A DNA stretch of 64,000 nucleotides from Dasania phycosphaerae (GCF_026891035.1 NZ_JAPTGG010000008.1:124001-188000), one strand, 5' to 3'; shown: positions 35,303 to 44,516, counted from the stretch's first letter. Made by a program: numbers and translations. The notes: a model not told the origin generated them from the letters alone.

Positions 35303-37234
35303 GTGAAAAATTCTACAGATTATTCCTCGCTGCTAGGTGAGCATGGGCTGTTTGCTCAGCAGCTTAGTGATTTCGTTGATAGGCCCGGCCAGCTGCAAAT
35401 GGCTGAACAGGTGGGCACGGCCATTAGCCAGCAACAAAACTGCGCGATAGAGGCACCATCGGGGCTAGGTAAAACCTGGGGCTATTTGATACCGGCGTTA
35501 CTTAGCGGTAAAAAAACACTAATATCTACTGCAGGTCACTACCTACAAAAACAATTGTACTTACGCGATATTCCGCAAGTGCAGCAGTGTTTAGGCTTAA
35601 GTCGTTCAGTCGCTTTATTAAAAGGCCGCAGCAATTATTTATGCCCCTATTACCTAAAAAAACATATACAGGCTGCTGCTAAAAGTACAGCAGGGCAGAT
35701 ACGGCAAAGCCAACTTAGCCATATTTACCAGCAGCTACGTGAAACCGGCCAGGGTGATATCAGCGCTCTGGGGCTAGCTAGTGATTTGCGGCCTTATTTA
35801 ACCTGCGCCGCTGAAGAGTGCTTGGCCCAGCGCTGCCCTGATTTTAAAGCCTGCCCTTTATATAGAGCCCGCAGCCGTGCTGAACATGCTGATGTGGTAA
35901 TCGTTAACCACAGTTTATTGCTGAGTTATGAAAATACCTCTGGCAATGCCTTAATCGCCCAGGCTGACACGGTGGTGGTGGACGAGGCGCACCGTTTATT
36001 GGCCTTGGCGCAGCAATCGGCCGGGCACAGCCTAAGCAGCCGACAGTTGCGGCAATTTATTCGGCAGCTGCTAAATACTTGTCAGCGTTGCACCGCTGAA
36101 GATGCTACGATTTTGCGTTACCTCAGCCAATTACAGCAGTGGTTACAGGCGTTAACATTACCCCCGGCTATCCCGTATCAGCGCGAGGCCCACCTACATG
36201 TAGTACAGCAATTTATCCAAGTGTTTAAGCAGCTGCTCCCCTGGTTTAATATCGCCAAAGAGCGCGATCATCAATTAACTTTACTGGCGACGCAGGCGCA
36301 GTTGTTGTATCAAACCTTGCAGGCCATAGTCAGTGCTGAAGGGCTGTGCTGGGTGCAAAAGCAGGGCCGGGGCTTTGTACTGCAAAATACACCCGTGCAT
36401 GTTTTAGATAAACTGAAAAAAACCATAGCGGCCTACCCACAGCACAGCTGGATACTCACTTCGGCAACTCTGTCTACCGGAACCGAACAGGCAGCGTTAG
36501 CAAGCGAAACCGTATTGCGGCGTACTGGCCTAACCCCACAGCAGTTTCACCGTTTAGCCAGCCCTTTTAATTATGCGCGGCAGGCACGTTTATATTTGCC
36601 CGCCATGCACAACAGCCCTGAACAAAAGGATTTTTACCAAGAGTTTAGTCAGCGCTTGGCTGAGTTTATAGCCCTATGTCCCGGTCGTGTATTAGTGTTG
36701 TTTAGCAGTTACCGGGCATTAAATAGTGTGGCTGAACAATTAGAGCTCGCTGAAAGGTCGCTGTTACAGCAGGCTAGACCCCAACAGGGAGGCGCTGATA
36801 ATTACGCGCTACTAAAACAATTTATCGCCTTACCACAGGGCGTATTACTGGCCACTGGCGCTTTCTGGGAGGGGGTAGATTTATCGGGTGCGCCTTTATC
36901 GGCGGTGGTGATGGATAAACTGCCTTTTAGCTCGCCCACCGATCCTCTGAGTAAGTTGCGTAGCCATTATTTACAGCAGCACGGGGTGGATAGTTTTAAT
37001 GAGTTTATGCTGCCCGAGGCGATTATTAAATTCCGTCAAGGTTGCGGCAGATTATTGCGGCGAGAAGGGGATAAGGGCGTTATAATGCTGGCCGACAACA
37101 GGCTGCATACTAAGCCCTACGGTCAGCGTTTTTTAGAGACTTTAGCCAGCCTGCCGCAGTGTCAAAGCTTAGATCAGCTTGCCGCGTTTTTTAATGAACC
37201 AACGCCTAAACAATCAGCACGAATGAATTTATGA
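35303..37234 (+). CDS. DinG/YoaA-family ATP-dependent DNA helicase
   Basis: A superfamily 2 iron-sulfur helicase of 643 residues, related to E. coli YoaA and eukaryotic XPD. Walker A is APSGLGKTWGYL near residue 53. Four cysteines that can hold a 4Fe-4S cluster lie between LKGRSNYLCPYYL and CPDFKACPLY. The DEAH box is VVVDEAHRL, motif V/VI GAFWEGVDLSG and RQGCGRLLRR. The start is GTG. Its stop overlaps tsaB by four bases, a known arrangement in gammaproteobacteria. Confidence 0.92.
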   Translation: MKNSTDYSSLLGEHGLFAQQLSDFVDRPGQLQMAEQVGTAISQQQNCAIEAPSGLGKTWGYLIPALLSGKKTLISTAGHYLQKQLYLRDIPQVQQCLGLSRSVALLKGRSNYLCPYYLKKHIQAAAKSTAGQIRQSQLSHIYQQLRETGQGDISALGLASDLRPYLTCAAEECLAQRCPDFKACPLYRARSRAEHADVVIVNHSLLLSYENTSGNALIAQADTVVVDEAHRLLALAQQSAGHSLSSRQLRQFIRQLLNTCQRCTAEDATILRYLSQLQQWLQALTLPPAIPYQREAHLHVVQQFIQVFKQLLPWFNIAKERDHQLTLLATQAQLLYQTLQAIVSAEGLCWVQKQGRGFVLQNTPVHVLDKLKKTIAAYPQHSWILTSATLSTGTEQAALASETVLRRTGLTPQQFHRLASPFNYARQARLYLPAMHNSPEQKDFYQEFSQRLAEFIALCPGRVLVLFSSYRALNSVAEQLELAERSLLQQARPQQGGADNYALLKQFIALPQGVLLATGAFWEGVDLSGAPLSAVVMDKLPFSSPTDPLSKLRSHYLQQHGVDSFNEFMLPEAIIKFRQGCGRLLRREGDKGVIMLADNRLHTKPYGQRFLETLASLPQCQSLDQLAAFFNEPTPKQSARMNL

Positions 37235-37932
37235 AAATACTAGCCGTAGATAGCAGCACCGAGGCTTGCTCCGTTGCGCTACTCGATAGCCAATGCCGCG
37301 ATGAAAGCGCTTTATTAGCGCTATATGAATTAGCACCTAGAGAACATAGCCAGCGATTACTGCCCATGGTTGATCAGTTATTGGCTGATGCGGGCATAAC
37401 TATACAGCAGCTAGACGCTATAGCCTTTGGTAAAGGCCCCGGTTCGTTTACCGGTTTACGAATTTGCCTAGGCTTAGTGCAGGGCTTGGCCTTTGGTGCT
37501 GATGTGCCAGTAGTGCCGGTGTCGTCCTTGCAAGCCTTGGCGCAAACCGCCCTAGATTTGGGCGAGGTGGATGAGCAGCAGCCAGTGATAGCCAGTATTG
37601 ATGCCCGTATGAGCGAGATTTATTGGTGTGCCTACCGCTGTGAACAAGGCCTAATGCAGCCGCTAATCGATGAGCAGCTCAGCGCCCCAGAAGCGTTTAA
37701 ACAGCCGCAAGAGCTGCAGTCTTTTGCCGCCGTGGGTAGCGGCTGGCAATATAAAGAGCAAATGGCATATCAGGGCCTGCACTACTGCAATGATCAATTG
37801 CTACCTCGAGCGTCAGCGGTCGCTAAATTAGCCCTGCATTATTATCAGACTGGCCTATATTGCGCAGCCGATAAGGCTCAGCCCAGCTATATACGTGACC
37901 AAGTGGCTTGGAAAAAAATCTCTGAGCAATAA
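37231..37932 (+). CDS. tsaB: tRNA threonylcarbamoyladenosine protein TsaB
   Basis: The non-catalytic partner of TsaD in making t6A on tRNAs that read ANN codons. The 233-residue protein has the ASKHA fold motifs ILAVDSSTEACSVALL at the N-terminus and FGKGPGSFTGLRICLG near residue 70, and YIRDQVAWK at the end. Its start overlaps the helicase stop (ATGA). Confidence 0.95.
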   Translation: MKILAVDSSTEACSVALLDSQCRDESALLALYELAPREHSQRLLPMVDQLLADAGITIQQLDAIAFGKGPGSFTGLRICLGLVQGLAFGADVPVVPVSSLQALAQTALDLGEVDEQQPVIASIDARMSEIYWCAYRCEQGLMQPLIDEQLSAPEAFKQPQELQSFAAVGSGWQYKEQMAYQGLHYCNDQLLPRASAVAKLALHYYQTGLYCAADKAQPSYIRDQVAWKKISEQ

Positions 37933-37983
37933 GCCTAAAGCCAATAAAAATAACCAAACAATAATACAGGGAGTCACTGAGTA

Positions 37984-38784
37984 GTGGACCAGTTACAGAT
38001 TATTTTGCTCGCTATAGTGCAAGGCCTTACCGAGTTTTTGCCTATATCCAGTTCCGGTCATTTGCTACTGCCAAAAGAACTGCTGGGTTGGCCAGATCAG
38101 GGTCTAGCTTTTGATGTGGCTGTGCATGTGGGCTCATTAGCGGCGGTATTACTGTATTTTCGAAAAGACGTCATCAATTTATTACAAGCCTGGTTGGGCA
38201 ATGTGGCCGGCAAGGCCGCCAGTGACGATAGCCGCTTAGCCTGGTGTGTAATAATTGCTACCTTGCCAGCGGGCCTAATAGGCTTGTTGGCCGATAGTTT
38301 TATAGAGCAACATTTACGTGGCATAGCCGTAGTTGCTAGCACCACAATACTTTTTGGCCTGCTCTTGGGTTGGGCAGACAAAACAGGTTCGCAAAGTAAA
38401 ACCTTGCTTAGCATTAGCTGGCGGTTGGCTTTAATTATAGGTTTTGCCCAAGCGCTGGCCTTGATCCCCGGTACTTCGCGTTCAGGTATTACGATTACAG
38501 CTGCCTTATTACTAGGGTTTAGCCGCGAGTCCTCAGCGCGATTTTCATTTTTATTATCTATACCGTTGATTGTGGCGGCCGGTGGCTTAAAAACACTACA
38601 GTTAGCCAGCGCACCGAGCGCCGTGCCCTGGGGGGAGTTAATCACTGGTGCCGTGATTTCGGGTATTACTGCCTACCTGTGCATTTATTATTTTCTCAAA
38701 CTGATAGACCGCATAGGTATGATGCCTTTTGTGTATTATCGGCTAGTGTTAGGCGTGGGGTTGCTAGCTATACTGTGGCTATAA
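37984..38784 (+). CDS. uppP: undecaprenyl-diphosphate phosphatase
   Basis: An integral membrane enzyme (BacA type) that recycles the lipid carrier for peptidoglycan and other envelope polymers, and whose increase gives bacitracin resistance. The 266-residue protein has about eight helices and both active-site motifs, GLTEFLPISSSGHLLLP near residue 12 and IPGTSRSGITITAALLLG near 161. The GTG start has a GGGAG site. Confidence 0.96.
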   Translation: MDQLQIILLAIVQGLTEFLPISSSGHLLLPKELLGWPDQGLAFDVAVHVGSLAAVLLYFRKDVINLLQAWLGNVAGKAASDDSRLAWCVIIATLPAGLIGLLADSFIEQHLRGIAVVASTTILFGLLLGWADKTGSQSKTLLSISWRLALIIGFAQALALIPGTSRSGITITAALLLGFSRESSARFSFLLSIPLIVAAGGLKTLQLASAPSAVPWGELITGAVISGITAYLCIYYFLKLIDRIGMMPFVYYRLVLGVGLLAILWL

Positions 38785-38864
38785 GCTAGCAGGCTAGATT
38801 TACAGGGGCCGCAGGCTCAGCCTATAATACGGCCCAGATCGTTTTCTAAGCGAGTTTAACTACC

Positions 38865-39182
38865 GTGCAAATTGCTAACTCAACTATTAGCCCGCAAATA
38901 CCCAGCGTTAGCGATAATGCTCAGCGCTCATTGCGCGATGCACCGCAGCAGCGGCCTAACTCCGATACCGTGCCCCCCACGGTAACTGAGTTTGATAGCG
39001 AGGAGCTGCTGCAAAAACGCCTAGAGTTAAGCCGCGCCATTGCCGCCAGCCGTAGTGCCAATGAGATTGATCAACGTTTACCCCGCAGTAGCCAGCAGGC
39101 TATTAGAGCCTTTGAAAGCAATAAGCCCACCGTAGAGCAGCAATTGGGTGTGCAGCTAATTGGCATAGATACCTACGCCTAA
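38865..39182 (+). CDS. conserved-looking small protein of unknown function
   Basis: A 105-residue soluble protein with a GTG start. The first 45 residues are polar and probably disordered. A charged helix spans 46-75 (SEELLQKRLELSRAIAASRS). The end is a helix followed by a short hydrophobic tail (QQAIRAFESNKPTVEQQLG, then VQLIGIDTYA). I do not recognise a family. Codon use matches its neighbours and it sits between uppP and apeB on the same strand, so it is probably real. Confidence 0.55.
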   Translation: MQIANSTISPQIPSVSDNAQRSLRDAPQQRPNSDTVPPTVTEFDSEELLQKRLELSRAIAASRSANEIDQRLPRSSQQAIRAFESNKPTVEQQLGVQLIGIDTYA

Positions 39183-39240
39183 GCGCTATGCCGCAGTCAC
39201 TATTCTTCTTACTTTTTTTACCTGCCCATTGGATGTCAGC

Positions 39241-40545
39241 ATGCAAGAGCTAAACACGTTTAACCAAGACCTAATGGCGTTCCTGGCCGCTTCACCCACT
39301 CCTTTTCATGCGGTGTCTGAAATGGTCAGCCGTTTACAAGCCGCTGGCTATCAAGCCTTAAACGAGGCTGAGGCTTGGGATTTAACACCCCAAGGCCGCT
39401 ATTACGTGGTGCGTAATGGCTCAGCTATTATTGCCTTTAGCAACTTAGGGGGCAGCCCGGTAGAAAATGGTTTTCGCATGGTGGGGGCACATACCGACAG
39501 CCCTTGTTTGCGAGTAAAGCCCAACCCTGAGCTAAACCGTAATGGCTATTTTCAATTGGGCGTAGAGGTATACGGTGGGGCGCTATTAAATCCGTGGTTT
39601 GACCGGGATTTGTCACTGGCAGGGCGGGTTAGTTTCAAAACGAAAGCCGGTGATATTAAAAGCGCATTAATTAATTATGCCAAACCCATAGCCGTTATCC
39701 CCAGCCTAGCGATTCATTTAGATAGAGAAGCTAACAATACCCGTAGTATAAACCCGCAAAAAGATATACCGCCTATAGTGATGCAGGCCGAAAACGATCA
39801 ACAAGATTTTCGCGCCATGTTATTAGCGCAGTTAAAAAAACAGCAGCCTAATAGCGATGCGGCAAAAATTTTAGATTATGAACTCAGTTTTTACGATACC
39901 CAGCCACCCGCTATTATCGGTTTAGAGCAGGACTTTTTAGCCAGCGCTCGCTTGGATAATTTATTGTCTTGCTATATAGGTTTGCAGGCACTGCTAAGCA
40001 ATCACGATCAAAATGCCCTATTGGTGTGCAATGACCACGAGGAAGTGGGTAGTGCCTCTAGCTGTGGTGCCGATGGCCCCATGCTTAAGTCGGTATTAGA
40101 GCGCATAGTGCCCGATGCCGAACAGCTAACCCGGGCCTTGGATCGCTCTATGATGGTGTCGGCGGATAATGCCCACGGTATACACCCCAACTACGCCGAC
40201 AGGCACGATGCCAATCACGGCCCACAACTAAACCGTGGCCCGGTGATTAAAATTAATCACAACCAGCGCTACGCGACCAACTCGGAAACCTCAGCCCTAA
40301 TACGTCATTTAGCTGAGCAAATAGAGGTGCCCATACAAAGTTTTGTGGTGCGCACTGATATGGCTTGTGGCAGCACCATAGGTCCTATTACCGCCAGTGG
40401 CCTAGGGGTTAAAACCTTGGATATAGGCGTGCCCACTTTTGCTATGCATTCCATACGCGAACTGGCGGGCATCAATGACGGCCATTATTTATACCAACTA
40501 TTGGCTGCCTTTTATCAGCAGCACAGTGTTGCCATCGCTAATTAA
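39241..40545 (+). CDS. apeB: M18 family aminopeptidase
   Basis: A zinc aminopeptidase of 434 residues preferring acidic N-terminal residues in characterised relatives. It has GAHTDSPCLRVKPNPE with metal ligand His/Asp, YGGALLNPWFDRDLSLAGRV, CNDHEEVGSASSCGA with the catalytic Glu pair, and VPTFAMHSIRELAG near the end. I took the ATG at 39241; a TTG at 39229 is less likely. The stop overlaps the next ATG by one base. Confidence 0.94.
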   Translation: MQELNTFNQDLMAFLAASPTPFHAVSEMVSRLQAAGYQALNEAEAWDLTPQGRYYVVRNGSAIIAFSNLGGSPVENGFRMVGAHTDSPCLRVKPNPELNRNGYFQLGVEVYGGALLNPWFDRDLSLAGRVSFKTKAGDIKSALINYAKPIAVIPSLAIHLDREANNTRSINPQKDIPPIVMQAENDQQDFRAMLLAQLKKQQPNSDAAKILDYELSFYDTQPPAIIGLEQDFLASARLDNLLSCYIGLQALLSNHDQNALLVCNDHEEVGSASSCGADGPMLKSVLERIVPDAEQLTRALDRSMMVSADNAHGIHPNYADRHDANHGPQLNRGPVIKINHNQRYATNSETSALIRHLAEQIEVPIQSFVVRTDMACGSTIGPITASGLGVKTLDIGVPTFAMHSIRELAGINDGHYLYQLLAAFYQQHSVAIAN

Positions 40546-41630
40546 TGCGGCGCATTTTACTGCTTTCGGCCTATCACACCAATAGCCACAAGGCCTGGTG
40601 TGATGGCCTGATCAGCCAGTTTAGTGAGTATCATTGGACCTTGTTAAGTTTGCCCGACCGCTACTTTCGCTGGCGTATACGGGGTAACCCCTTGTCTTGG
40701 TATGAGTCACCGCTATTGGCTCAGCACTACGATTTAATTGTGGCTACCTCTATGGTGGATTTGGCGACCTTAAAAGGGCTACAGCCACAGTTAGCAGCTA
40801 CCCCCAGTGTGCTGTACTTTCATGAAAACCAATTTGAATTTCCCGCCTCACAGCAGCAGCACGCTAGCGTAGACCCACAAATGGTGAACCTGTACAGCGC
40901 TATGGCCGCCAATACCCTGGCCTTTAACAGCCAGTGGAATCACGATAGTTTTTTTGCTGGGGTAGAGCGCTTATTCAACAAATTGCCCGATCAAATGCCT
41001 CAGCACTTACTGGCCACCCTAGCCGCAAAAAGCACCGTGCTACCCGTAGCCATAGCCGATGATTTACAGCCTGTAGCTAGCAAAAAAACGCAGCCCTACA
41101 CGCTAGTGTGGGCGGCGAGGTGGGAATACGACAAAGGCCCAGAGCGTTTATTGGCGGCCTTAGAGTTATTAGAAGCCAGCGGGCTAGACTACCGGCTCAA
41201 TTTAATAGGCCCCCAATTTAGGCAGTTGCCTGTCGCTTTTGAGCACATTCAACAACATTTTCAGCACCGCTTACTGGCCGTGGGCTATCAAAACAGCAGG
41301 GCAGAGTATCTGGCGGTGCTGCAAAGCAGCGATGTGTTTATCAGTACCGCCATCCATGAGTTTCAAGGTTTGTCGGCGCTAGAGGCGGTAGCCTGTGGCT
41401 GCATACCGTTGGTGCCTGCACGCTTGTCCTATCCAGAACTATTTGCCCCCGAGTATTGCTACGACTCTAGTATCGATTCCATAGCGCAAGAGGCCAAAGC
41501 GCTAGTAGCTAAAATTATCGCTTTTAGCCAAGCCAGACCGCCGTTACCCAAGGTCCATGGCTGGCAGTGGCCACAGCTGCGGCTGCGCTATCAGGCCTTG
41601 CTGGATCAGGCCATACATAAAGCATCGTGA
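40545..41630 (+). CDS. DUF3524 glycosyltransferase, queuosine mannosyltransferase-like
   Basis: A 361-residue GT-B glycosyltransferase. The N-terminal DUF3524 domain (1-165) has ILLLSAYHTNSHKAWCDGL, LPDRYFRWRIRGNPLSWY and VLYFHENQFEFP, which characterise homologues of GTDC1/QTMAN, the animal enzyme that mannosylates queuosine in tRNA(Asp). The C-terminal Rossmann half has VWAARWEYDKGPERLLAAL and FISTAIHEFQGLSALEAVACG, the nucleotide-sugar site. It is coupled to apeB (TAATG). A role in queuosine glycosylation here is inferred from homology only; the bacterial substrate may differ. Confidence 0.85.
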   Translation: MRRILLLSAYHTNSHKAWCDGLISQFSEYHWTLLSLPDRYFRWRIRGNPLSWYESPLLAQHYDLIVATSMVDLATLKGLQPQLAATPSVLYFHENQFEFPASQQQHASVDPQMVNLYSAMAANTLAFNSQWNHDSFFAGVERLFNKLPDQMPQHLLATLAAKSTVLPVAIADDLQPVASKKTQPYTLVWAARWEYDKGPERLLAALELLEASGLDYRLNLIGPQFRQLPVAFEHIQQHFQHRLLAVGYQNSRAEYLAVLQSSDVFISTAIHEFQGLSALEAVACGCIPLVPARLSYPELFAPEYCYDSSIDSIAQEAKALVAKIIAFSQARPPLPKVHGWQWPQLRLRYQALLDQAIHKAS

Positions 41631-41720
41631 AGGTATGGCGAGGCTAGGCCTGACTCTGTATCATTGCCGCCTCTATTTTCAGATTTTCACTTTCGCTCAG
41701 TTTTTTAGGTAAGTAGATTT

Positions 41721-42731
41721 ATGGCTAAGCAACGCGTATTAACGGGTATTACTACCACCGGCACTCCCCACTTGGGTAACTATGTAGGCGCAATACGCCC
41801 TGCTATAGAGTCCAGCCGCGACAGTAATATTGACGCTTACTTTTTTTTAGCGGATTACCACGCGCTAATAAAATGTGGCGACCCAGCCAAGGTGCAGCAA
41901 TCCACCAAAGAAATTGCCGCTACCTGGCTGGCCTTGGGCTTAGATACCGATAACACGACTTTCTATCGTCAGTCTGATGTACCCGAAGTCACCGAGCTAA
42001 GCTGGATACTGACCTGCTTAACCGCCAAAGGTTTAATGAACCGTGCCCATGCCTATAAAGCTGCCGTACAGGTAAATGAAGAAGAGGGCGAAGACCCCGA
42101 TAAGGGCATTATGATGGGCTTGTTTAATTATCCCATTTTAATGGCTGCCGATATTCTCATGTTTAACGGTGAAAAAATTCCCGTAGGCAAAGACCAAATC
42201 CAGCATATAGAAATGGCTAGGGATATAGCGCAAAAATTTAATCATCACTACAAGCAAGAGGTATTCACCTTACCTGAAGCGGTAGTCGGCGAGGATGCAG
42301 CCGTGCTCAGCGGTTTAGATGGCCGCAAAATGAGTAAAAGTTATAACAACACCATACCGTTGTTTTTGCCCGAGAAAAAATTACAAAAGCACATCAATAA
42401 AATCAAAACGAATTTATTAGAGCCAGGCGAGCCTAAAGACGTAACTGATTCCACCGTCTTTGAAATTTGGCAGGCCTTTGCCAACCCCGAACAAGTGCAG
42501 TACATGCGTGAGCAATTTGCGCAAGGCATAGCCTGGGGGCAGGCCAAAAAAGAATTATTTGGCTTGATTAACGAGCAGCTTAGTGGTGCCAGAGAACGCT
42601 ACGAGGCACTGATGGCCGACGGTTCTTTTATAGAGCAAGAGCTACAAAAAGGCGCAGCTAAGGCGCGTGCTAGCGCCAGGCCTTTAATGGAAAAGGTACG
42701 CAAAGCAGCGGGTATAGCGCCTATTAGCTAA
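41721..42731 (+). CDS. trpS: tryptophanyl-tRNA synthetase
   Basis: Charges tRNA(Trp). The 336-residue class I enzyme has the HIGH equivalent TGTPHLGNYVGAI, the central PILMAADILMF and PVGKDQIQHIEMARDIA, and the KMSKS loop in GLDGRKMSKSYNN near residue 200. An AGGTAAG ribosome site precedes the ATG. Confidence 0.97.
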   Translation: MAKQRVLTGITTTGTPHLGNYVGAIRPAIESSRDSNIDAYFFLADYHALIKCGDPAKVQQSTKEIAATWLALGLDTDNTTFYRQSDVPEVTELSWILTCLTAKGLMNRAHAYKAAVQVNEEEGEDPDKGIMMGLFNYPILMAADILMFNGEKIPVGKDQIQHIEMARDIAQKFNHHYKQEVFTLPEAVVGEDAAVLSGLDGRKMSKSYNNTIPLFLPEKKLQKHINKIKTNLLEPGEPKDVTDSTVFEIWQAFANPEQVQYMREQFAQGIAWGQAKKELFGLINEQLSGARERYEALMADGSFIEQELQKGAAKARASARPLMEKVRKAAGIAPIS

Positions 42732-42808
42732 TAGCGAGGCTAGCATTATTAGCGAAGTATTCTAAGCTGTAGGAAAATCGCCAGAAACCAGTAAGGGCTA
42801 ATAACCCC

Positions 42809-43708
42809 ATGATAAACAGACCATTAGTTATAATATTAGCGCCTCACGCTCAGGCCGAAGCGCTAATGACAGATAAACTCGAAGATGAGTTTCATCTACT
42901 CAATGCTGAAACCATGGATGAGTTACTAGCCTTAGTCGGTGAAAGAAAACGCGTAGAAATGCTTCTGGTTTATACCGAAAGTTTGGCCGCCGATTGTGCG
43001 CAACTGCGTGCCAATGAGCAGTTGCGTGGCCTGCCTATTTTAGCTGTGGGCCGTTATGGCTCAGAGCAAATGCAGGATGAAGCTATTACCGCAGGTGCTA
43101 TAGATTACATAGATGTAGGTAATGTTAGCGCTACTGTTTTAGAGGCTAGGGTGCGTTCCCTATATGAGCTAAAAGCCCGCGGTGATCAGCTAGCTGAAAT
43201 TGCCCGGCTGGATGCGCTTACCGCTGTACCCAATCGCTATTACTTTGAAGAGGCCATAGATGTAGAGTGGCGCCGTTGTTGCCGCGAATTTAATGCCCTT
43301 ACTTTAATTATGATAGATGTTGATGGTTTCACCGCTTTTAACGAGCATTACGGTGCTGGCGTGGGTGACAATTGTTTAAAGCGCATAGCCAAAGTGGTAG
43401 AAAATAACTGCCTGCGTGCCGCCGATGTGGTAGCGCGTTTTGATAGCGATGAGTTTGTGGTGCTATTGCCAGGCACAGAGTTTGAAAACGCGATGCGGGT
43501 AGGTGAAAATATTTGCCGTGCGGTAGCGGCTTTAGACTTAATACACGAATACTCCGATTGCTCAGATATCGTTACTGTAAGCATAGGAGTGGCTTCTATA
43601 GATCCTAGCCAGGATCAAGATTACAAATTGCTAGTCAATGAAGCTGAGGAAATGCTGCACAGCGCCCAACAACACGGCGGTAATCAGGCGTTGGGCGTAG
43701 CCTTATAA
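42809..43708 (+). CDS. GGDEF-domain protein with degenerate active site and pseudo-receiver
   Basis: A 299-residue cytoplasmic protein. Residues 1-125 look like a receiver domain (LVIILAPHAQAEALM, ITAGAIDYIDVGN) but the phospho-acceptor Asp position reads LLVYTE, so phosphorylation is unlikely. The GGDEF domain (about 140-297) keeps DALTAVPNRYYFEEAI, IDVDGFTAFNEHYG and VSIGVAS, yet the signature is DSDEF at residues 212-216 rather than GGDEF. Loss of both glycines usually lowers or removes cyclase activity, so it may act as a GTP or cyclic di-GMP sensor. It meets the leftward 56-residue gene tail to tail. Confidence 0.88.
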   Translation: MINRPLVIILAPHAQAEALMTDKLEDEFHLLNAETMDELLALVGERKRVEMLLVYTESLAADCAQLRANEQLRGLPILAVGRYGSEQMQDEAITAGAIDYIDVGNVSATVLEARVRSLYELKARGDQLAEIARLDALTAVPNRYYFEEAIDVEWRRCCREFNALTLIMIDVDGFTAFNEHYGAGVGDNCLKRIAKVVENNCLRAADVVARFDSDEFVVLLPGTEFENAMRVGENICRAVAALDLIHEYSDCSDIVTVSIGVASIDPSQDQDYKLLVNEAEEMLHSAQQHGGNQALGVAL

Positions 43709-43873
43709 ACAAGCTTCTAAACACAGCCGCCGCAATGATTGTTTGGCCTGCATATCCAGGCCCTTCATCTCACTAATGCTAATACTGCCAGCCGCTAAAG
43801 CTTTGGCTAAGGTATTGGCATTAATCGCAATATTTATACGTGCCGGCGCTTGGCTCTTTTCATATTTATTCAC
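43703..43873 (-). CDS. 56-residue protein in a Fur-box operon
   Basis: A short frame with clear signs of being real. It has an AAGGAG site six bases before a GTG start at 43873, and lies only 13 bases downstream of the TPR-like gene on the same strand. The product is basic and helical: MNKYEKSQAPARINIAINAN, then a stretch with LAKALAAGSISISEMKGLD, ending in a Cys-containing LRRLCLEACL. It has no membrane segment or signal. I do not recognise a family. Its stop overlaps the end of the GGDEF gene by six bases, tail to tail. Confidence 0.65.
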   Translation of the reverse strand: MNKYEKSQAPARINIAINANTLAKALAAGSISISEMKGLDMQAKQSLRRLCLEACL

Positions 43874-43886
43874 TTTGTGCTCCTTA

Positions 43887-44429
43887 CTAGTGGCTGCCAG
43901 CCCAGTGAAAACGATTTAAGGGCAGTAGCTCGTTAAGGCCGCTGCGCTGTAGCGGTTTTAGTTGCTGGCTAAGTTTTTGGCTGGGGCGTGATTTTTTACG
44001 GCTGCCAAACTGTTGTATGGCATTGAGTGAAATGGCCAAATAATTATCTAATAACCAGTGTTGCCCAATCAGCTTGGTGCCGTGGCGGCTCAGGTGATTG
44101 TGTACTCGTATTAAAATATCCAGCTCTAAACTATAGTGCTGCATTTGTTTATAGCACTGTGCCAAAGAGTGACCGGCAAGCATCATGCGCTCGGCATAGT
44201 TGAGCCTGGTGTTTTTGTGCTCGTTTTCATTTAGCTGCTGTAGCAGCCATTCGCCCACCTCAAAACTACAGCCATAATAGCTTAGCGCCTGCTGCCAGTT
44301 ACCACTTTGATACAGCGCTTGGCCATCGGCCATCCATATTTCCCAGTAGCTTATCGCTAAGCGTGCACTGCTTAAGCTGTGGGCTTTATGCGTTGAGCAA
44401 AGAAATTGTGTGGGGCTGTTGCTTAGCAT
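43887..44429 (-). CDS. TPR-like protein, probably iron-regulated
   Basis: A 180-residue soluble helical protein of unknown function. Residues 33-130 look like two or three tetratricopeptide-type helix pairs (DGQALYQSGNWQQALSYYGC, AERMMLAGHSLAQCYKQMQH, LDILIRVHNHLSRHG). The C-terminus is basic. The start is the ATG at 44429, with GGAC/AAGG ahead. A Fur box lies 65 bases upstream, and the 56-residue gene follows in the same direction. Together these suggest a small operon induced by iron shortage; the molecular role is not evident. Confidence 0.75.
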   Translation of the reverse strand: MLSNSPTQFLCSTHKAHSLSSARLAISYWEIWMADGQALYQSGNWQQALSYYGCSFEVGEWLLQQLNENEHKNTRLNYAERMMLAGHSLAQCYKQMQHYSLELDILIRVHNHLSRHGTKLIGQHWLLDNYLAISLNAIQQFGSRKKSRPSQKLSQQLKPLQRSGLNELLPLNRFHWAGSH

Positions 44430-44493
44430 AGACCTTGTCCTTGTTGAATATATTGGCTAGTGCAGCAAGCTTAGCGCGAGCAATATATTAATG

Positions 44494-44516
44494 CAAATGA
44501 TAATCGTTATCATTTG
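44494..44516. promoter_or_regulatory. Fur box
   Basis: CAAATGATAA and TTATCATTTG are perfect 10-base arms around a central TCG, an excellent match to the 19-bp Fur consensus (GATAATGATAATCATTATC). On the minus strand, TTGCAT overlaps its edge and TAAGCT stands 17 bases on, a plausible promoter that bound Fur would block. It is 65 bases from the TPR-like gene start and 266 bases from ackA. Confidence 0.85.

Noticed and set aside
38097..38645. A 182-codon minus-strand frame
   Set aside because: Antisense to uppP, whose active-site motifs are intact; no ribosome site and no recognisable protein.
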